Assembly: GCA_938045955.1 (NCBI GenBank)
Contig: CALIBK010000025.1
Span: forward strand, 1 to 46,289
Length of the DNA stretch: 46,289 nt
Origin: an uncultured bacterium
Lineage (GTDB): Bacteria > Desulfobacterota > BSN033 > UBA1163
Direction: 5' to 3'
A model generated the notes under the pieces. That model saw only the letters and a list, made by a program, of their open reading frames with translations, did not search any database and was not told the DNA's origin. Below are positions 17,423-26,198 of this stretch, piece after piece (the first letter of the stretch is position 1; every line of letters starts with the position of its first letter). The position numbers and the translations under genes are program-made.

Positions 17423-18358
17423 ATGGAACGATTAAAGGGATTTGTACTCAAACATTTTGAGAAGATTTTAGTTTTAATCATTCTCTTAGCGGCCTTTCTC
17501 GGGACTTATCTCATTGAGGAAAAATCGATCGTCCTGAATTTTTATTATCTCCCTGTCCTCGCCACGGGTTACTTTTTGGGGAGAAGGTTAGGGGTCCTTA
17601 CAGCGGTTTTCTCGATCCTGGTCATCGTTATCTCCTTTATTCTTTTCCCCGAGCATTTTTTTAAGGGACAGGAGATGTTGAAAAGCATTGGTCAGCTTTC
17701 TTCATGGGGAGGATTTCTGATCCTGGCCAGCGTCGCGGTTGGAACCCTCTATGAACAGAATGAACGACGCCTTCAGGATTTAAAGAATGCCTATATCGGA
17801 ATTCTCGAGATCCTCTCGAAATACCTCGAGTCTACCGATCGATACACGAAAGGTCATTCCGTGAGGGTTTCGGAACTTGCCTCGGAGATTGCCATGGCGA
17901 TGGAGCTACCCCGGACAGAAGTGGAGAATGTCCGGGTGGCTGGTTTGCTACACGATATTGGAAAGATCGAGGTGAGCGGGGAGATTCTAAGAAAAGCAGC
18001 AGAATTGACTACCGAAGAGAGAGAATTGATGAACGAGCATACGGTCAAGGGAGCCTATCTCCTCTCTTCGGTCGGTTCGGTATTAAAAGAGGTCGTCCCC
18101 ATCGTTGTTTCCCATCATAAATATTTTATCGATACGATTGAGGGGGCCCAGAGGGAGATGGTCAAGATCCCCCTTGGAGCAAGGATTCTTGCCGTTGCAG
18201 ATGCCTTTGACGCCATGACCACTGATCGACCCTATCGAAAAGGGATGCCTCCCTGGGAGGCCTTGGAAGAGATTGTGCGGAAAACAGGGAAGCAGTTTGA
18301 TCCTGAAGTCGTGGAGGCTTTTAAACGGGTGATGAAGGAAAGGTTAGAGAAGGTTTAA
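17423..18358 (+). CDS. Membrane HD-domain phosphohydrolase, HD-GYP-like with altered GYP
   Basis: Putative signalling hydrolase of 311 aa. Residues ~10-115 form about four transmembrane segments, followed by a short linker helix and an HD domain from ~140. HD residues are seen in TKGHSVRVSELA, GLLHDIGKIEVS, and ARILAVADAFDAMTTDRPYRKGMPPWEALEEI, the latter typical of HD-GYP phosphodiesterases for cyclic-di-GMP. Where HD-GYP proteins have HHERWDGSGYP, this one reads SHHKYFIDTIEGAQREM, so the GYP signature is missing. The substrate may be a cyclic dinucleotide, or the protein may be inactive. GGGGGGAGGGAGAG precedes the ATG. It is divergent from glnS. Confidence 0.8.
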   Translation: MERLKGFVLKHFEKILVLIILLAAFLGTYLIEEKSIVLNFYYLPVLATGYFLGRRLGVLTAVFSILVIVISFILFPEHFFKGQEMLKSIGQLSSWGGFLILASVAVGTLYEQNERRLQDLKNAYIGILEILSKYLESTDRYTKGHSVRVSELASEIAMAMELPRTEVENVRVAGLLHDIGKIEVSGEILRKAAELTTEERELMNEHTVKGAYLLSSVGSVLKEVVPIVVSHHKYFIDTIEGAQREMVKIPLGARILAVADAFDAMTTDRPYRKGMPPWEALEEIVRKTGKQFDPEVVEAFKRVMKERLEKV

Positions 18359-18392
18359 TCAAGGGATTAAGAATCAAGAGGGGGCAGGGAAA

Positions 18393-19310
18393 TCAGAATA
18401 AGGCCTGAACAAACTCGGTGGCATTGAATTCTTTTAAGTCTTCCAGCCCTTCCCCAATTCCAATATAACGGATGGGAATCTTCATCTCTTCTGTAATTCC
18501 AATGATGATCCCTCCTTTGGCTGTTCCATCCAGTTTTGTCAAGGCGATTCCGGTAACTCCGACAGCCTCGTGGAAGAGTTTTGCCTGGGATATCGCATTT
18601 TGACCGGTCGTTGCATCGAGGACGAGAAGAATCTCATGGGGAGCACCCGGGTACTCCCTGTTCACAATCCGTTTTATTTTCTTCAGTTCTTCCATTAAGT
18701 TGACTTTGGTATGGAGTCTTCCAGCAGTATCGATAAACACCAGATCCACTCCTCTTGATCGTGCTGCGTGAATGGTATCGAAAGCCACTGCAGAAGGATC
18801 AGATCCCATCGACTGTTTTATGAAATCAGCTCCCACCCGTTTCGCCCAGATTTCGAGTTGTTCGACCGCAGCAGCACGAAAGGTGTCAGCTGCACCGATG
18901 AGGACCCTTCTGCCCAGGGAGGAATAGGAATGGGCGATCTTCCCGATGGTGGTCGTTTTACCGACTCCATTGACCCCGACGACTAAAAATACAAATGGTT
19001 TGATTTGGGCAAAATCGATGGCAAGTGGTTTTTCCCCTGACTTTAAGATATGAAAAATTTCTTCTTTAATAAACTCTTTTACCCTCTCGGGATCCTTAAG
19101 CTCCCCCCGTTTTAAACCTCGCTGAACCTCTTCGATCAGATGGCTGGTCGTCTTCACCCCAAGATCCGCTTCGTAAAGAATGGCCTCCAATTCCTCTAAT
19201 AACTCTGGATCGATGGTTTTCTTTCCAAGAAGAAGTCGATCGATCCTCTCCACAAAACCCTGGTGGGTCTTGGCCAGTCCTTTCTTTAATTTTTCGATGA
19301 AACCGAACAT
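18393..19310 (-). CDS. ftsY: Signal recognition particle receptor FtsY
   Basis: SRP-type GTPase that docks SRP-ribosome complexes at the inner membrane. From this start it is 305 aa. The N-terminal helical part is [15 protein letters not shown]...[18 protein letters not shown]. The G domain carries [20 protein letters not shown] (G1), [27 protein letters not shown] (G3), [10 protein letters not shown] (G4) and GIGEGLEDL. The track extends 11 residues upstream, but GGAGGGAAGG directly before the internal ATG at 19310 supports the shorter form. It lacks the long acidic A domain of E. coli FtsY. It lies downstream of dnaK beyond a terminator. Its RNA partner, ffs, is in this window. Confidence 0.95.
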   Translation of the reverse strand: MFGFIEKLKKGLAKTHQGFVERIDRLLLGKKTIDPELLEELEAILYEADLGVKTTSHLIEEVQRGLKRGELKDPERVKEFIKEEIFHILKSGEKPLAIDFAQIKPFVFLVVGVNGVGKTTTIGKIAHSYSSLGRRVLIGAADTFRAAAVEQLEIWAKRVGADFIKQSMGSDPSAVAFDTIHAARSRGVDLVFIDTAGRLHTKVNLMEELKKIKRIVNREYPGAPHEILLVLDATTGQNAISQAKLFHEAVGVTGIALTKLDGTAKGGIIIGITEEMKIPIRYIGIGEGLEDLKEFNATEFVQALF

Positions 19311-19368
19311 CCTTCCCTCCAGGGAAATATAAGTATCACCCAACGGGGATCAAACGGATTTTGATACA

Positions 19369-19399
19369 AAAAGAGCGAAGGGAAACCCTTCGCTCTTTT
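19369..19399 (-). terminator. Intrinsic terminator of the hrcA-grpE-dnaK operon
   Basis: A perfect 14-bp stem AAAAGAGCGAAGGG / CCCTTCGCTCTTTT with an AAA loop and T-rich exit on the minus strand, about 20 bp after the dnaK stop. Confidence 0.85.
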
Positions 19400-19418
19400 C
19401 CTGAGAAGAATGGTCCCT

Positions 19419-21335
19419 TTACTTCTTACTCACATCTTCATAATCAGCATCCACCACGTCCTCCTGGGTCTTCTGTTTCGAACTCTCATAGGAACCAGTT
19501 CCAGGACCGGTTCCCGCAGCACCTCTTTGAGAAGCTTTTGCATACATCGCCTCTGCCAATCTATGGGAGGTTCGGGTGAGATCCTCCTCGGCAGACTTAA
19601 TGGTTCCGATGTCATTGGATTCCATCGCCTTTTTAGCCCTTGATATGGCCTCTTCGATGGCTTGTTTATCACTCGAATCAATTTTATCTCCGAATTCTCT
19701 TAGGGATTTTTCAGTGGTATAGATGAGCGTATCGAGATGGTTTCGAGCTTCGGCGAGTTCCCGTCTCTTCTTATCCTCTGCCGCATGGGCCTCTGCCTCT
19801 TTGATCATCCTCTTGATCTCCTCCTCTGTCAGTCCGCTGGAGGCTGTGATCCGGATCGACTGCTCTTTCCCAGTTCCGAGATCTTTGGCTGAGACATGGA
19901 CAATTCCGTTGGCGTCTATGTCAAAGGTCACTTCGATTTGAGGCACTCCCCTTGGGGCGGGTGGAATCCCCACTAATTCAAACATCCCCAGGGTTTTATT
20001 ATCGGCAGCCATTTCCCTTTCACCCTGCAAAACATGGATCGTCACCGCCGTTTGGTTGTCCGTAGCCGTAGAGAAGATCTGACTTTTCCGGGTCGGGATG
20101 GTCGTATTTCTTTCGATCAGTTTGGTAAAGACCCCGCCAAGGGTCTCAATCCCGAGAGAAAGAGGAGTCACATCCAGAAGAAGAACATCCTTGACCTCTC
20201 CCTTCAGGACCCCTGCCTGGATGGCTGCACCGATGGCCACCGCCTCATCAGGATTGACACTCTTGTTGGGTTCCCTTCCAAAGATCTCTCTCACTTTTTC
20301 CTGAACCTTAGGCATTCGGGTCATTCCACCCACAAGGATGACCTCATCGATGTCCCGTGGTGAAAGCCCGGCATCCGCAAGGGCCTGTCGACATGGCCCT
20401 TCGGTCATCTCCACGAGGTCTTCGGTTAATTTTTCTAATTTCGCTCGGGTCAATTTCATATTTAAGTGTTTAGGACCTGAGGCATCCGCTGTGATGAAGG
20501 GGAGGTTGATATCTGTTTCCATCATGGAAGAGAGCTCTATTTTTGCCTTTTCGGCAGCTTCTTTCAGTCTCTGAAGAGCCATTCGATCCTTCCTGAGATC
20601 AATCCCCTGGTCCTTTTTAAACTCATCGGCAATATAGTCAATGATCCTTTGGTCAAAGTCATCTCCTCCAAGATGGGTATTTCCATTCGTGGATTTGACC
20701 TCGAATACTCCGTCTCCCAGTTCCAGAATGGAGATATCGAAGGTCCCCCCACCTAAGTCGAAGACAGCAATCTTTTCGTCTTTCTTTTTATCGAGCCCGT
20801 AGGCCAAAGAGGCCGCCGTGGGTTCATTGATAATCCGGATCACGTTGAGACCCGCGATTCTTCCGGCATCCTTTGTGGCCTGACGCTGACTATCATTAAA
20901 GTAAGCAGGTACCGTGATCACCGCATCGGTGACCTTCTCGCCCAGGTAGGCTTCTGCCGTTTCCTTCATCTTCTGAAGAATGAAGGCCGAGATTTCGGGT
21001 GGGCTGTAATCTTTATCCCTGACCCTGACCCAGGCGTCTCCGTTCTTCGCCTCAATAATTTTGTAAGGAAGGATTTTAATATCCCTCTGCACCTCGGGAT
21101 CCCGGTATTTCCTTCCCATGAGCCTCTTGATCGAAAAGATTGTATTCTCTGAGTTGGTGATAGCCTGGCGTTTTGCAATTTGGCCTACCACCCTTTCCCC
21201 TTTATCCGTAAAAGCAACCACAGAAGGGGTGGTCCGGCTTCCTTCGGGATTGGAAATGACTACCGGATCTCCTCCCTCCATCACGGCCACCACCGAGTTT
21301 GTCGTTCCTAAGTCAATACCTATTGTTTTTGCCAT
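19419..21335 (-). CDS. dnaK: Hsp70 chaperone DnaK
   Basis: ATP-dependent chaperone of the cytosol. At 638 aa it has full length: [18 protein letters not shown] at the start, [53 protein letters not shown], the [19 protein letters not shown] linker, the substrate domain, and an acidic tail ending [13 protein letters not shown]. It is the third gene of hrcA-grpE-dnaK. dnaJ does not follow; a strong terminator and then ftsY do, so dnaJ must be elsewhere. Confidence 0.98.
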   Translation of the reverse strand: MAKTIGIDLGTTNSVVAVMEGGDPVVISNPEGSRTTPSVVAFTDKGERVVGQIAKRQAITNSENTIFSIKRLMGRKYRDPEVQRDIKILPYKIIEAKNGDAWVRVRDKDYSPPEISAFILQKMKETAEAYLGEKVTDAVITVPAYFNDSQRQATKDAGRIAGLNVIRIINEPTAASLAYGLDKKKDEKIAVFDLGGGTFDISILELGDGVFEVKSTNGNTHLGGDDFDQRIIDYIADEFKKDQGIDLRKDRMALQRLKEAAEKAKIELSSMMETDINLPFITADASGPKHLNMKLTRAKLEKLTEDLVEMTEGPCRQALADAGLSPRDIDEVILVGGMTRMPKVQEKVREIFGREPNKSVNPDEAVAIGAAIQAGVLKGEVKDVLLLDVTPLSLGIETLGGVFTKLIERNTTIPTRKSQIFSTATDNQTAVTIHVLQGEREMAADNKTLGMFELVGIPPAPRGVPQIEVTFDIDANGIVHVSAKDLGTGKEQSIRITASSGLTEEEIKRMIKEAEAHAAEDKKRRELAEARNHLDTLIYTTEKSLREFGDKIDSSDKQAIEEAISRAKKAMESNDIGTIKSAEEDLTRTSHRLAEAMYAKASQRGAAGTGPGTGSYESSKQKTQEDVVDADYEDVSKK

Positions 21336-21361
21336 ATCGATTCCCCCTTTTTAAGATTCTT

Positions 21362-21979
21362 TTATGATTCCAGTGCCTGAGTCTCTTTCTGTAGAGGCTT
21401 AGACACAGAAACCATGGCTGGTCTTATGAGTCGATCGTGTAAAAAATAACCTTTTTGAAACTCCTCCACCACGTGATCGGGTTCATGTTGATCCGTTTCC
21501 ACGACCAACATGGCCTCGTGACGGGTCGGATCGAAAGGTTGTCCTACAGAGTTGAAACTACTGAGGCCAAATTTATTTAAGGTGCTCAGGAGCTCTTGAA
21601 GGGTAAGCCTTACCCCTTCCACCAGCACTCCCGAATCCACTACCTTTTCCGCATGGTTGACCGCTCTCTCGAGATTGTCCACGAAAGGAAGAATCGCCCT
21701 TATCAAATCTTCATGGGCATATTTTATATATTCTTCCTTCTCCTTCGCCGCTCGTTTTTTATAATTTTCAAGTTCTGCAGCCATTCTCAAGAAGCGATCA
21801 TAATTCTCTTTGGCCTCCTTCTCCTTTTCTTCTAATCTCTTCTTCAATTCCTCAATTTCATTCTCTTTCCCTTCTTTTTCCACCTCGGAAGGTTTCCCTT
21901 CTAAGGCGGACTCTTCTGATTTTTCATTTTTTGGATTATCCCCATGGATGGAGATTTTTTTCTTTTCCCCCTTGTTCAT
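21362..21979 (-). CDS. grpE: Nucleotide exchange factor GrpE
   Basis: Drives ADP release from DnaK. The 205-aa protein has a charged N-terminal tail, the long dimerising coiled coil (EIEELKKRLEEKEKEAKENYDRFLRMAAELENYKKR) and the C-terminal beta-wing with DPTRHEAMLVVETDQHEPDHVVEEFQKGYFLHDRLIRPAMV. It lies between hrcA and dnaK with short gaps (15 and 26 bp). Confidence 0.97.
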   Translation of the reverse strand: MNKGEKKKISIHGDNPKNEKSEESALEGKPSEVEKEGKENEIEELKKRLEEKEKEAKENYDRFLRMAAELENYKKRAAKEKEEYIKYAHEDLIRAILPFVDNLERAVNHAEKVVDSGVLVEGVRLTLQELLSTLNKFGLSSFNSVGQPFDPTRHEAMLVVETDQHEPDHVVEEFQKGYFLHDRLIRPAMVSVSKPLQKETQALES

Positions 21980-21994
21980 TTTTCAACTCCAGTG

Positions 21995-23035
21995 TTAGTA
22001 ATAATAGGATTCCAGAATCTGAGATAGAAGTTTTGCCGAGTAATCCACCAGAGGAATAATTTTGGAATAGTTCATTCTTCTGGGACCGATGACTCCCAAA
22101 GCTCCCCAGATTCTTCCCTTACACCCGTAGGTCGAGGTCACAAGACTGCAGACTTCCATCTCCTGAATTTGGCTTTCTGATCCAATCGAGATTTGAACTC
22201 CCTGGGGTGAAAGGCATTTGTCGAGCAGTTTGACCATCGTTGCCTTTTCTTCAAAGGCCCGAAAGAGGTCTCTCATGACCGAGACATTCCCAAAGTCGGG
22301 CTGTTGAAGGATGTTGGTTCGCCCCTCGATAAAAACATCGGTCTCGTCAAAGGAGGCCAGAGCCCTCTCCCCCAGCTTTATTGCCTGTTCCATGAGACGG
22401 TCATAGGTATGTTTTTCTATTCTCATCTGTTCGAGCAACCTCTCCCTGACTTCATAAAGGGTCAGTCCGGTGAGAAGGGTATTAAGATAATCTGAGAGAT
22501 GATCTAATTCGGACTGGGAGAAATCTTCCTCCATTTCGATAATCCGGTTCTGAACCAGTCCTGTCGAACTGATGAGAATCGCCAGAATGAGATGTCTTTT
22601 CAATTTAACAAATTCAATATGCTGAAGGATCAGCATCCCCATTCGGGGGGCCCAAACGACAGCCAGATAATGAGAAGATGAGGAAAGAATGCGACAGGCC
22701 TCCCGAAAGAGTTCTTTTCCTTCGAGTTGATAATGTAAGTAATTGGATCGAATTCGTTCCCGTTCCTCCTCGCTTAACTCATGAATGTCAAGAAGATGAT
22801 CAATGTAATATCGGAGCCCCTTCTCGGTTGGAACCCTCCCCGCAGAAGGATGGGGTTGATAAAGAAATCCTAAATCCTCAAGATCCGACATAATATTTCG
22901 GATAGTTGCAGGACTAAGAGAAGACTCTAACTTCTTCGAAACCGTCCTGGAACCCACCGGTTCTGCGGTCTGAATATAATCCTCGACAATCATTTTTAAA
23001 ATTTCTTTCATTCTTGAATTAAGAAAGGGAATCAT
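21995..23035 (-). CDS. hrcA: Heat-shock transcriptional repressor HrcA
   Basis: Repressor of class-I heat-shock genes, assisted by GroEL, that classically binds the CIRCE operator. The 346-aa product has the winged-helix N-terminus (LKMIVEDYIQTAEPVGSRTVSKKL, SPATIRNIMSDLEDLGFLYQPHPSAGRVPTEKGLRYYI) and the C-terminal CSLVTSTYGCKGRIWGALGVIGPRRMNYSKIIPLVDYSAKLLS. It heads the grpE-dnaK operon. No TTAGCACTC-N9-GAGTGCTAA is seen upstream, so autoregulation by a canonical CIRCE here is doubtful. Confidence 0.96.
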   Translation of the reverse strand: MIPFLNSRMKEILKMIVEDYIQTAEPVGSRTVSKKLESSLSPATIRNIMSDLEDLGFLYQPHPSAGRVPTEKGLRYYIDHLLDIHELSEEERERIRSNYLHYQLEGKELFREACRILSSSSHYLAVVWAPRMGMLILQHIEFVKLKRHLILAILISSTGLVQNRIIEMEEDFSQSELDHLSDYLNTLLTGLTLYEVRERLLEQMRIEKHTYDRLMEQAIKLGERALASFDETDVFIEGRTNILQQPDFGNVSVMRDLFRAFEEKATMVKLLDKCLSPQGVQISIGSESQIQEMEVCSLVTSTYGCKGRIWGALGVIGPRRMNYSKIIPLVDYSAKLLSQILESYYY

Positions 23036-23089
23036 TTAAGCCCCCTTCTTTATTAAAAAAGCTAAAACATTAGAAGATTCATCGTTGAA

Positions 23090-23118
23090 AAGATAATAAT
23101 AGAAGAATGGTTTGTCAA
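23090..23118 (-). promoter_or_regulatory. Candidate sigma-70 promoter of hrcA-grpE-dnaK
   Basis: On the minus strand, a consensus TTGACA (23113-23118) is separated by 17 bp from TATCTT (23090-23095), about 55 bp before the hrcA start. No CIRCE repeat and no clear heat-shock sigma site (CTTGAA...CCCCAT) overlaps it. Confidence 0.5.
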
Positions 23119-23224
23119 GAAGAGTTAGAGATTGACCCCGACGGGTATAATAAATTTTTCTTTGTATTTTCAATAATTTTCATGAAAGGAGATGAAAACC
23201 TCTTTTATAGATCCTCTCTCTTAT

Positions 23225-24235
23225 CTAACCTCCAGGGGTTTTTAAAAAATGGTCAAAACCCAGTTGAGTGGGAACCTGAATTTTTCCATTCCTGTGAATC
23301 AGCTGAAGGCCTTCATTCTCAGGGAGAATCTCTCCGATGCAAGTAACAGGAAGACCAAGGGAATGACTCAAAGAAGAAATTTTTGTCCTTACTTTTTTAG
23401 GTGCTGTGAATAAGAGTTCGTAGTCTTCTCCTCCTCTTAGGGCCAGCTGGTAAGGCTCCCTGGAGTATCGCCTGACCCATCGGAAATAATTTTTAGAAAG
23501 AGGAAGACGCTCTTCCCATATTCGGGCCCCCACCCGACTCTCCTCAAGGAGATGCTGGGTATCGCTCAGAAGTCCATCACTGATATCAATCATGGCATGA
23601 GCCAGTCTCTGCTGAGCGAGAGCCTGACCCAATTCAATTCTCGGAGTGGGAGCAAGATGTCTTTCAATCAATCCCTTGGGTTTTTTCTTCATCCTCTTAT
23701 CTTCAAGAAACTTTAATCCAAGTGCCGCATCCCCTAAGGTGCCTGAAACATAAAGGTCGTCCCCGACCTCAGCCCCCTTTCGGAAAATAAGCTTTCCCCT
23801 CTCTCCCTTGCCAATCAAACAGATGTTGATCATCAATTTCTCAGAGAGGGAGGTATCTCCACCAATCAAATCCACATTGAACTTTTTAGCCTCTTCTTTT
23901 AGTCCTCGATAGAAACTGGAGATAAAAGTGAAAGAGAGAGTCTGGGGTACCCCAATACTGATCAGAAAGTATTTCGGGATTCCTCCCATTGCCGCAATGT
24001 CGCTGAGATTCACGGCCAAAGATTTTTTCCCTAAAAGGTAGGGGTTCGTCCAGGATCGCATAAAATGAACATCTTCGATCAGAACATCGGTGGTCAAAAG
24101 GAGGTACTTCCTACCGAATTGAACGACCGCGACGTCATCTCCAATCCCTTGGATCAGATCTGGGTCCGAGGGGGTGATCCATCTTTCGATCTCACGAATC
24201 AAGCCGAATTCTCCGAGTTGTTGAAGGGATTTCAT
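23225..24235 (-). CDS. thiL: Thiamine-monophosphate kinase
   Basis: Phosphorylates thiamine monophosphate to thiamine diphosphate, the cofactor needed by, among others, the Por enzyme encoded in this window. The 336-aa product begins GEFGLIREIERW and has QGIGDDVAVV, LLTTDVLIEDVHF, LAVNLSDIAAMGG, DLIGGDTS, MIDISDGLLSDTQHLLEES and GGEDYELLFT, the AIR-synthase-fold signature series of ThiL. It starts 3 bp after rfaE2 ends. The plus-strand ORF 23107-23346 is not credible. Confidence 0.95.
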   Translation of the reverse strand: MKSLQQLGEFGLIREIERWITPSDPDLIQGIGDDVAVVQFGRKYLLLTTDVLIEDVHFMRSWTNPYLLGKKSLAVNLSDIAAMGGIPKYFLISIGVPQTLSFTFISSFYRGLKEEAKKFNVDLIGGDTSLSEKLMINICLIGKGERGKLIFRKGAEVGDDLYVSGTLGDAALGLKFLEDKRMKKKPKGLIERHLAPTPRIELGQALAQQRLAHAMIDISDGLLSDTQHLLEESRVGARIWEERLPLSKNYFRWVRRYSREPYQLALRGGEDYELLFTAPKKVRTKISSLSHSLGLPVTCIGEILPENEGLQLIHRNGKIQVPTQLGFDHFLKTPGG

Positions 24236-24238
24236 CGA

Positions 24239-24730
24239 TCACTCTATTCCTTTCCCATATCGGGTGAGGATGGTTTCAATAAGATTTGAGGTGGAGTGAC
24301 CCTCCACAAAAGGGAGAACCACCACTTTTCCTCCGGAAGCCTCAACAATCTCTTTCCCTACAATAGCCTCTTTGGCCCAGTCTCCCCCTTTGACAAGGAG
24401 ATGGGGTTGAATCTGGGCGATCAGCTCTAAAGGAGTGGGTTCCTCGAACAGGGTGATATAATCGATGCATCTTAAACCGGAAAGGATTTCCGCTCTTTCG
24501 TCCTCGGGAAGAATAGGTCGTTTCGGACCCTTCAATAAGCGAACTGAACGATCACTGTTTACTCCAACGATCAGGATATCCCCGAGGGTCTTTGCCTTTT
24601 CAAGGTATCGAATATGGCCCACATGGAGAAGGTCAAAGCATCCATTGGTAAAGACGATTCGTTTCCCTTCGGCTTTAAGCCTCGCTACAATTTTTAGAAG
24701 CTCCTCTCTTCTTTTAATCTTCTCTTTCAT
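24239..24730 (-). CDS. rfaE2: D-glycero-beta-D-manno-heptose 1-phosphate adenylyltransferase (RfaE domain II)
   Basis: Nucleotidyltransferase that makes ADP-heptose for the LPS inner core. The 163-aa product corresponds only to the C-terminal half of E. coli HldE. It has [35 protein letters not shown] (HxGH motif), [18 protein letters not shown] and LLVKGGDW. The kinase half (domain I) is not adjacent, so the activities are split between genes. Its presence argues for a Gram-negative envelope. Confidence 0.93.
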   Translation of the reverse strand: MKEKIKRREELLKIVARLKAEGKRIVFTNGCFDLLHVGHIRYLEKAKTLGDILIVGVNSDRSVRLLKGPKRPILPEDERAEILSGLRCIDYITLFEEPTPLELIAQIQPHLLVKGGDWAKEAIVGKEIVEASGGKVVVLPFVEGHSTSNLIETILTRYGKGIE

Positions 24731-25232
24731 TTGCTTATGTTAAGTATCAAATTTTGTCCTCTCCGTCAATCTTTTGATCAATCGAAAGAGATTCTCCTTG
24801 AAGTATTCGAAGAGAGAGGAAAGGCAAGGATGATAGACTTAATTAAAGAGGCCAAATTCCAAAAGATTTACCTATCTCATTGAAAAGGGAGTGATTCATC
24901 TTCTGGTTCAGAAGAGGAGTGAAGGGCCGTTTCTGCTGTCCGAGCCATTGCTTCAAGAACCAAGACACTTGGAAAAAAGGAAATTTTCAGGAAACCACTC
25001 TGGAGATAAGGTTCGCCTCCAGTTATATTCTTAATCGGGATGACCCTCTTCTTTGGAATCATTTCGATGATTCGGTCAATCATTCGAAAGGGGAAACGAT
25101 GGGGGAGCTTTATAAAAAACCATCCATAAAATGAAATCAATTTCAGAATTGGGACTAAAGCTTTTTAGCATAACTCATAAGGGAAATCTATTTCATTTTA
25201 ATTCGATGTGATAAAATAGGTTTCGAATAGAA
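24731..25232. other. Intergenic region with degenerate coding remnant
   Basis: About 500 bases between the divergent genes rfaE2 and rluD. The right half contains the FabZ-like remnant described separately. From 24731 to 24876 no continuation of it is recognisable in any frame, and nothing else is seen. Confidence 0.5.
24877..25140 (-). pseudogene. Decayed FabZ-like (3-hydroxyacyl-ACP dehydratase) fragment
   Basis: An 87-codon frame from a TTG resembles the first ~75 residues of FabZ: LPHRFPFRMIDRIIEMIPKKRVIPIKNITGGEPYLQ followed by VLVLEAMARTAETAL. FabZ normally reads LPHRYPFLLVDR...NEPFFQGHFPGxPVMPGV; here the GHFPG block with its catalytic histidine is replaced by SGFLKISFF, and the frame stops where the second half of the hot-dog fold should follow. 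No ribosome site or ATG is present. I read it as a dead remnant; a small divergent hot-dog protein is the alternative. Confidence 0.5.
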
Positions 25233-26198
25233 ATGGCAAAATCCTTTTCCATTTTTGTCACTGAAAAAGATCAGGGAAAGAGGATTGACCAATTCCTTTC
25301 AGAGACACACCTTCTTCTCTCCCGTTCCCAGGCAAAACGATTAATTGAGAATGGTCATGTCTATCTCAATCAGAGGCCCATCAAACCGAGCGCCCGATTA
25401 AGATCAGGGGATCTCATTTCTGGAACCCTCCCTGAGCCTAAACCAATCTCTCTTCAACCTGAACCGATTCCTCTCTCCATTCTTTATGAGGATTCTTCGT
25501 TGATCGTGATTAACAAACCTCCGGGGATGGTGGTTCATCCTGCTCCAGGGAATCCCTCGGGAACGCTTGTCAATGCCCTCCTCTACCATTGCCAGGATCT
25601 TTCGGGGATTCATGGATTGTTAAGACCTGGAATTGTCCATCGATTGGATAAGGGTACCTCTGGAGTGATGGTGGTCGCCAAGGAGGATGAGGCCCATGAT
25701 CAATTGGTGTGGCAATTTAAGAATCGATTGATCGAGAAGACCTATTGGGCCATCGTTTTTGGATCTTTTAAAGAGAAAGAAGGGCTAATCAATCTCCCTA
25801 TCGGAAGACATCCTTCTGAAAGGAAGAGGATGTCCACGAAAACAAAGAAGGGAAAGGAGGCTTTGACCCGTTGGAAGGTCTTGGAGGAGTTCAATGGTTA
25901 TACCCTTCTTGAGATTCATCCCCAGACGGGTCGAACTCACCAGATCAGAGTTCATCTTGCAACCATCGGGCATCCTATCCTGGGGGATCCTCTTTATGGA
26001 AGAAAGAACAGACCCGGGATGTCCCATGATCCTTTACTCAAAGAATGTTTAAAAAAGATCGGACGTCAAGCCCTTCATTCCTTTCGGTTAAAATTTTATC
26101 ATCCCAGAACGAAAAAACTTTTAGAGTTTCTTGCCCCCATTCCTCCGGACATGATGGAAGTGATAAAAATTTTTCGATCAGCAGGAAGAAAAGAATGA
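25233..26198 (+). CDS. rluD: Large-subunit rRNA pseudouridine synthase, RluD-like
   Basis: Isomerises uridines in 23S rRNA. The 321-aa protein has an N-terminal S4 RNA-binding domain (RIDQFLSETHLLLSRSQAKRLIENGHVYLN) and the catalytic domain with PPGMVVHPAPGNPSGTLVNALL, the catalytic aspartate in GIVHRLDKGTSGVMVVAKED, and HPQTGRTHQIRVHLATIGHPILGDPLYG. Its stop overlaps the pgeF start (ATGA). RluD sites (1911/1915/1917) are the likeliest targets; the exact uridines cannot be read from sequence. Confidence 0.93.
   Translation: MAKSFSIFVTEKDQGKRIDQFLSETHLLLSRSQAKRLIENGHVYLNQRPIKPSARLRSGDLISGTLPEPKPISLQPEPIPLSILYEDSSLIVINKPPGMVVHPAPGNPSGTLVNALLYHCQDLSGIHGLLRPGIVHRLDKGTSGVMVVAKEDEAHDQLVWQFKNRLIEKTYWAIVFGSFKEKEGLINLPIGRHPSERKRMSTKTKKGKEALTRWKVLEEFNGYTLLEIHPQTGRTHQIRVHLATIGHPILGDPLYGRKNRPGMSHDPLLKECLKKIGRQALHSFRLKFYHPRTKKLLEFLAPIPPDMMEVIKIFRSAGRKE

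Noticed and set aside
23036-23120. CIRCE element upstream of hrcA
   Set aside because: The AT-rich stretch contains GCTAAAACATTAG but no TTAGCACTC or GAGTGCTAA half site.
23107-23346. Plus-strand ORF before and over the thiL end
   Set aside because: It overlaps thiL and the hrcA promoter region, has no family resemblance and no ribosome site.
24877-24879. TGA ending the FabZ-like frame as a selenocysteine codon
   Set aside because: Although tRNA-Sec exists, translation past the TGA quickly hits another stop (GAT AGG TAA) and shows no FabZ-like sequence.
26045-26194. Track N-terminal extension of the pgeF-like protein
   Set aside because: It lies wholly inside rluD in another frame. The ATGA-coupled ATG at 26195 gives the normal family length.
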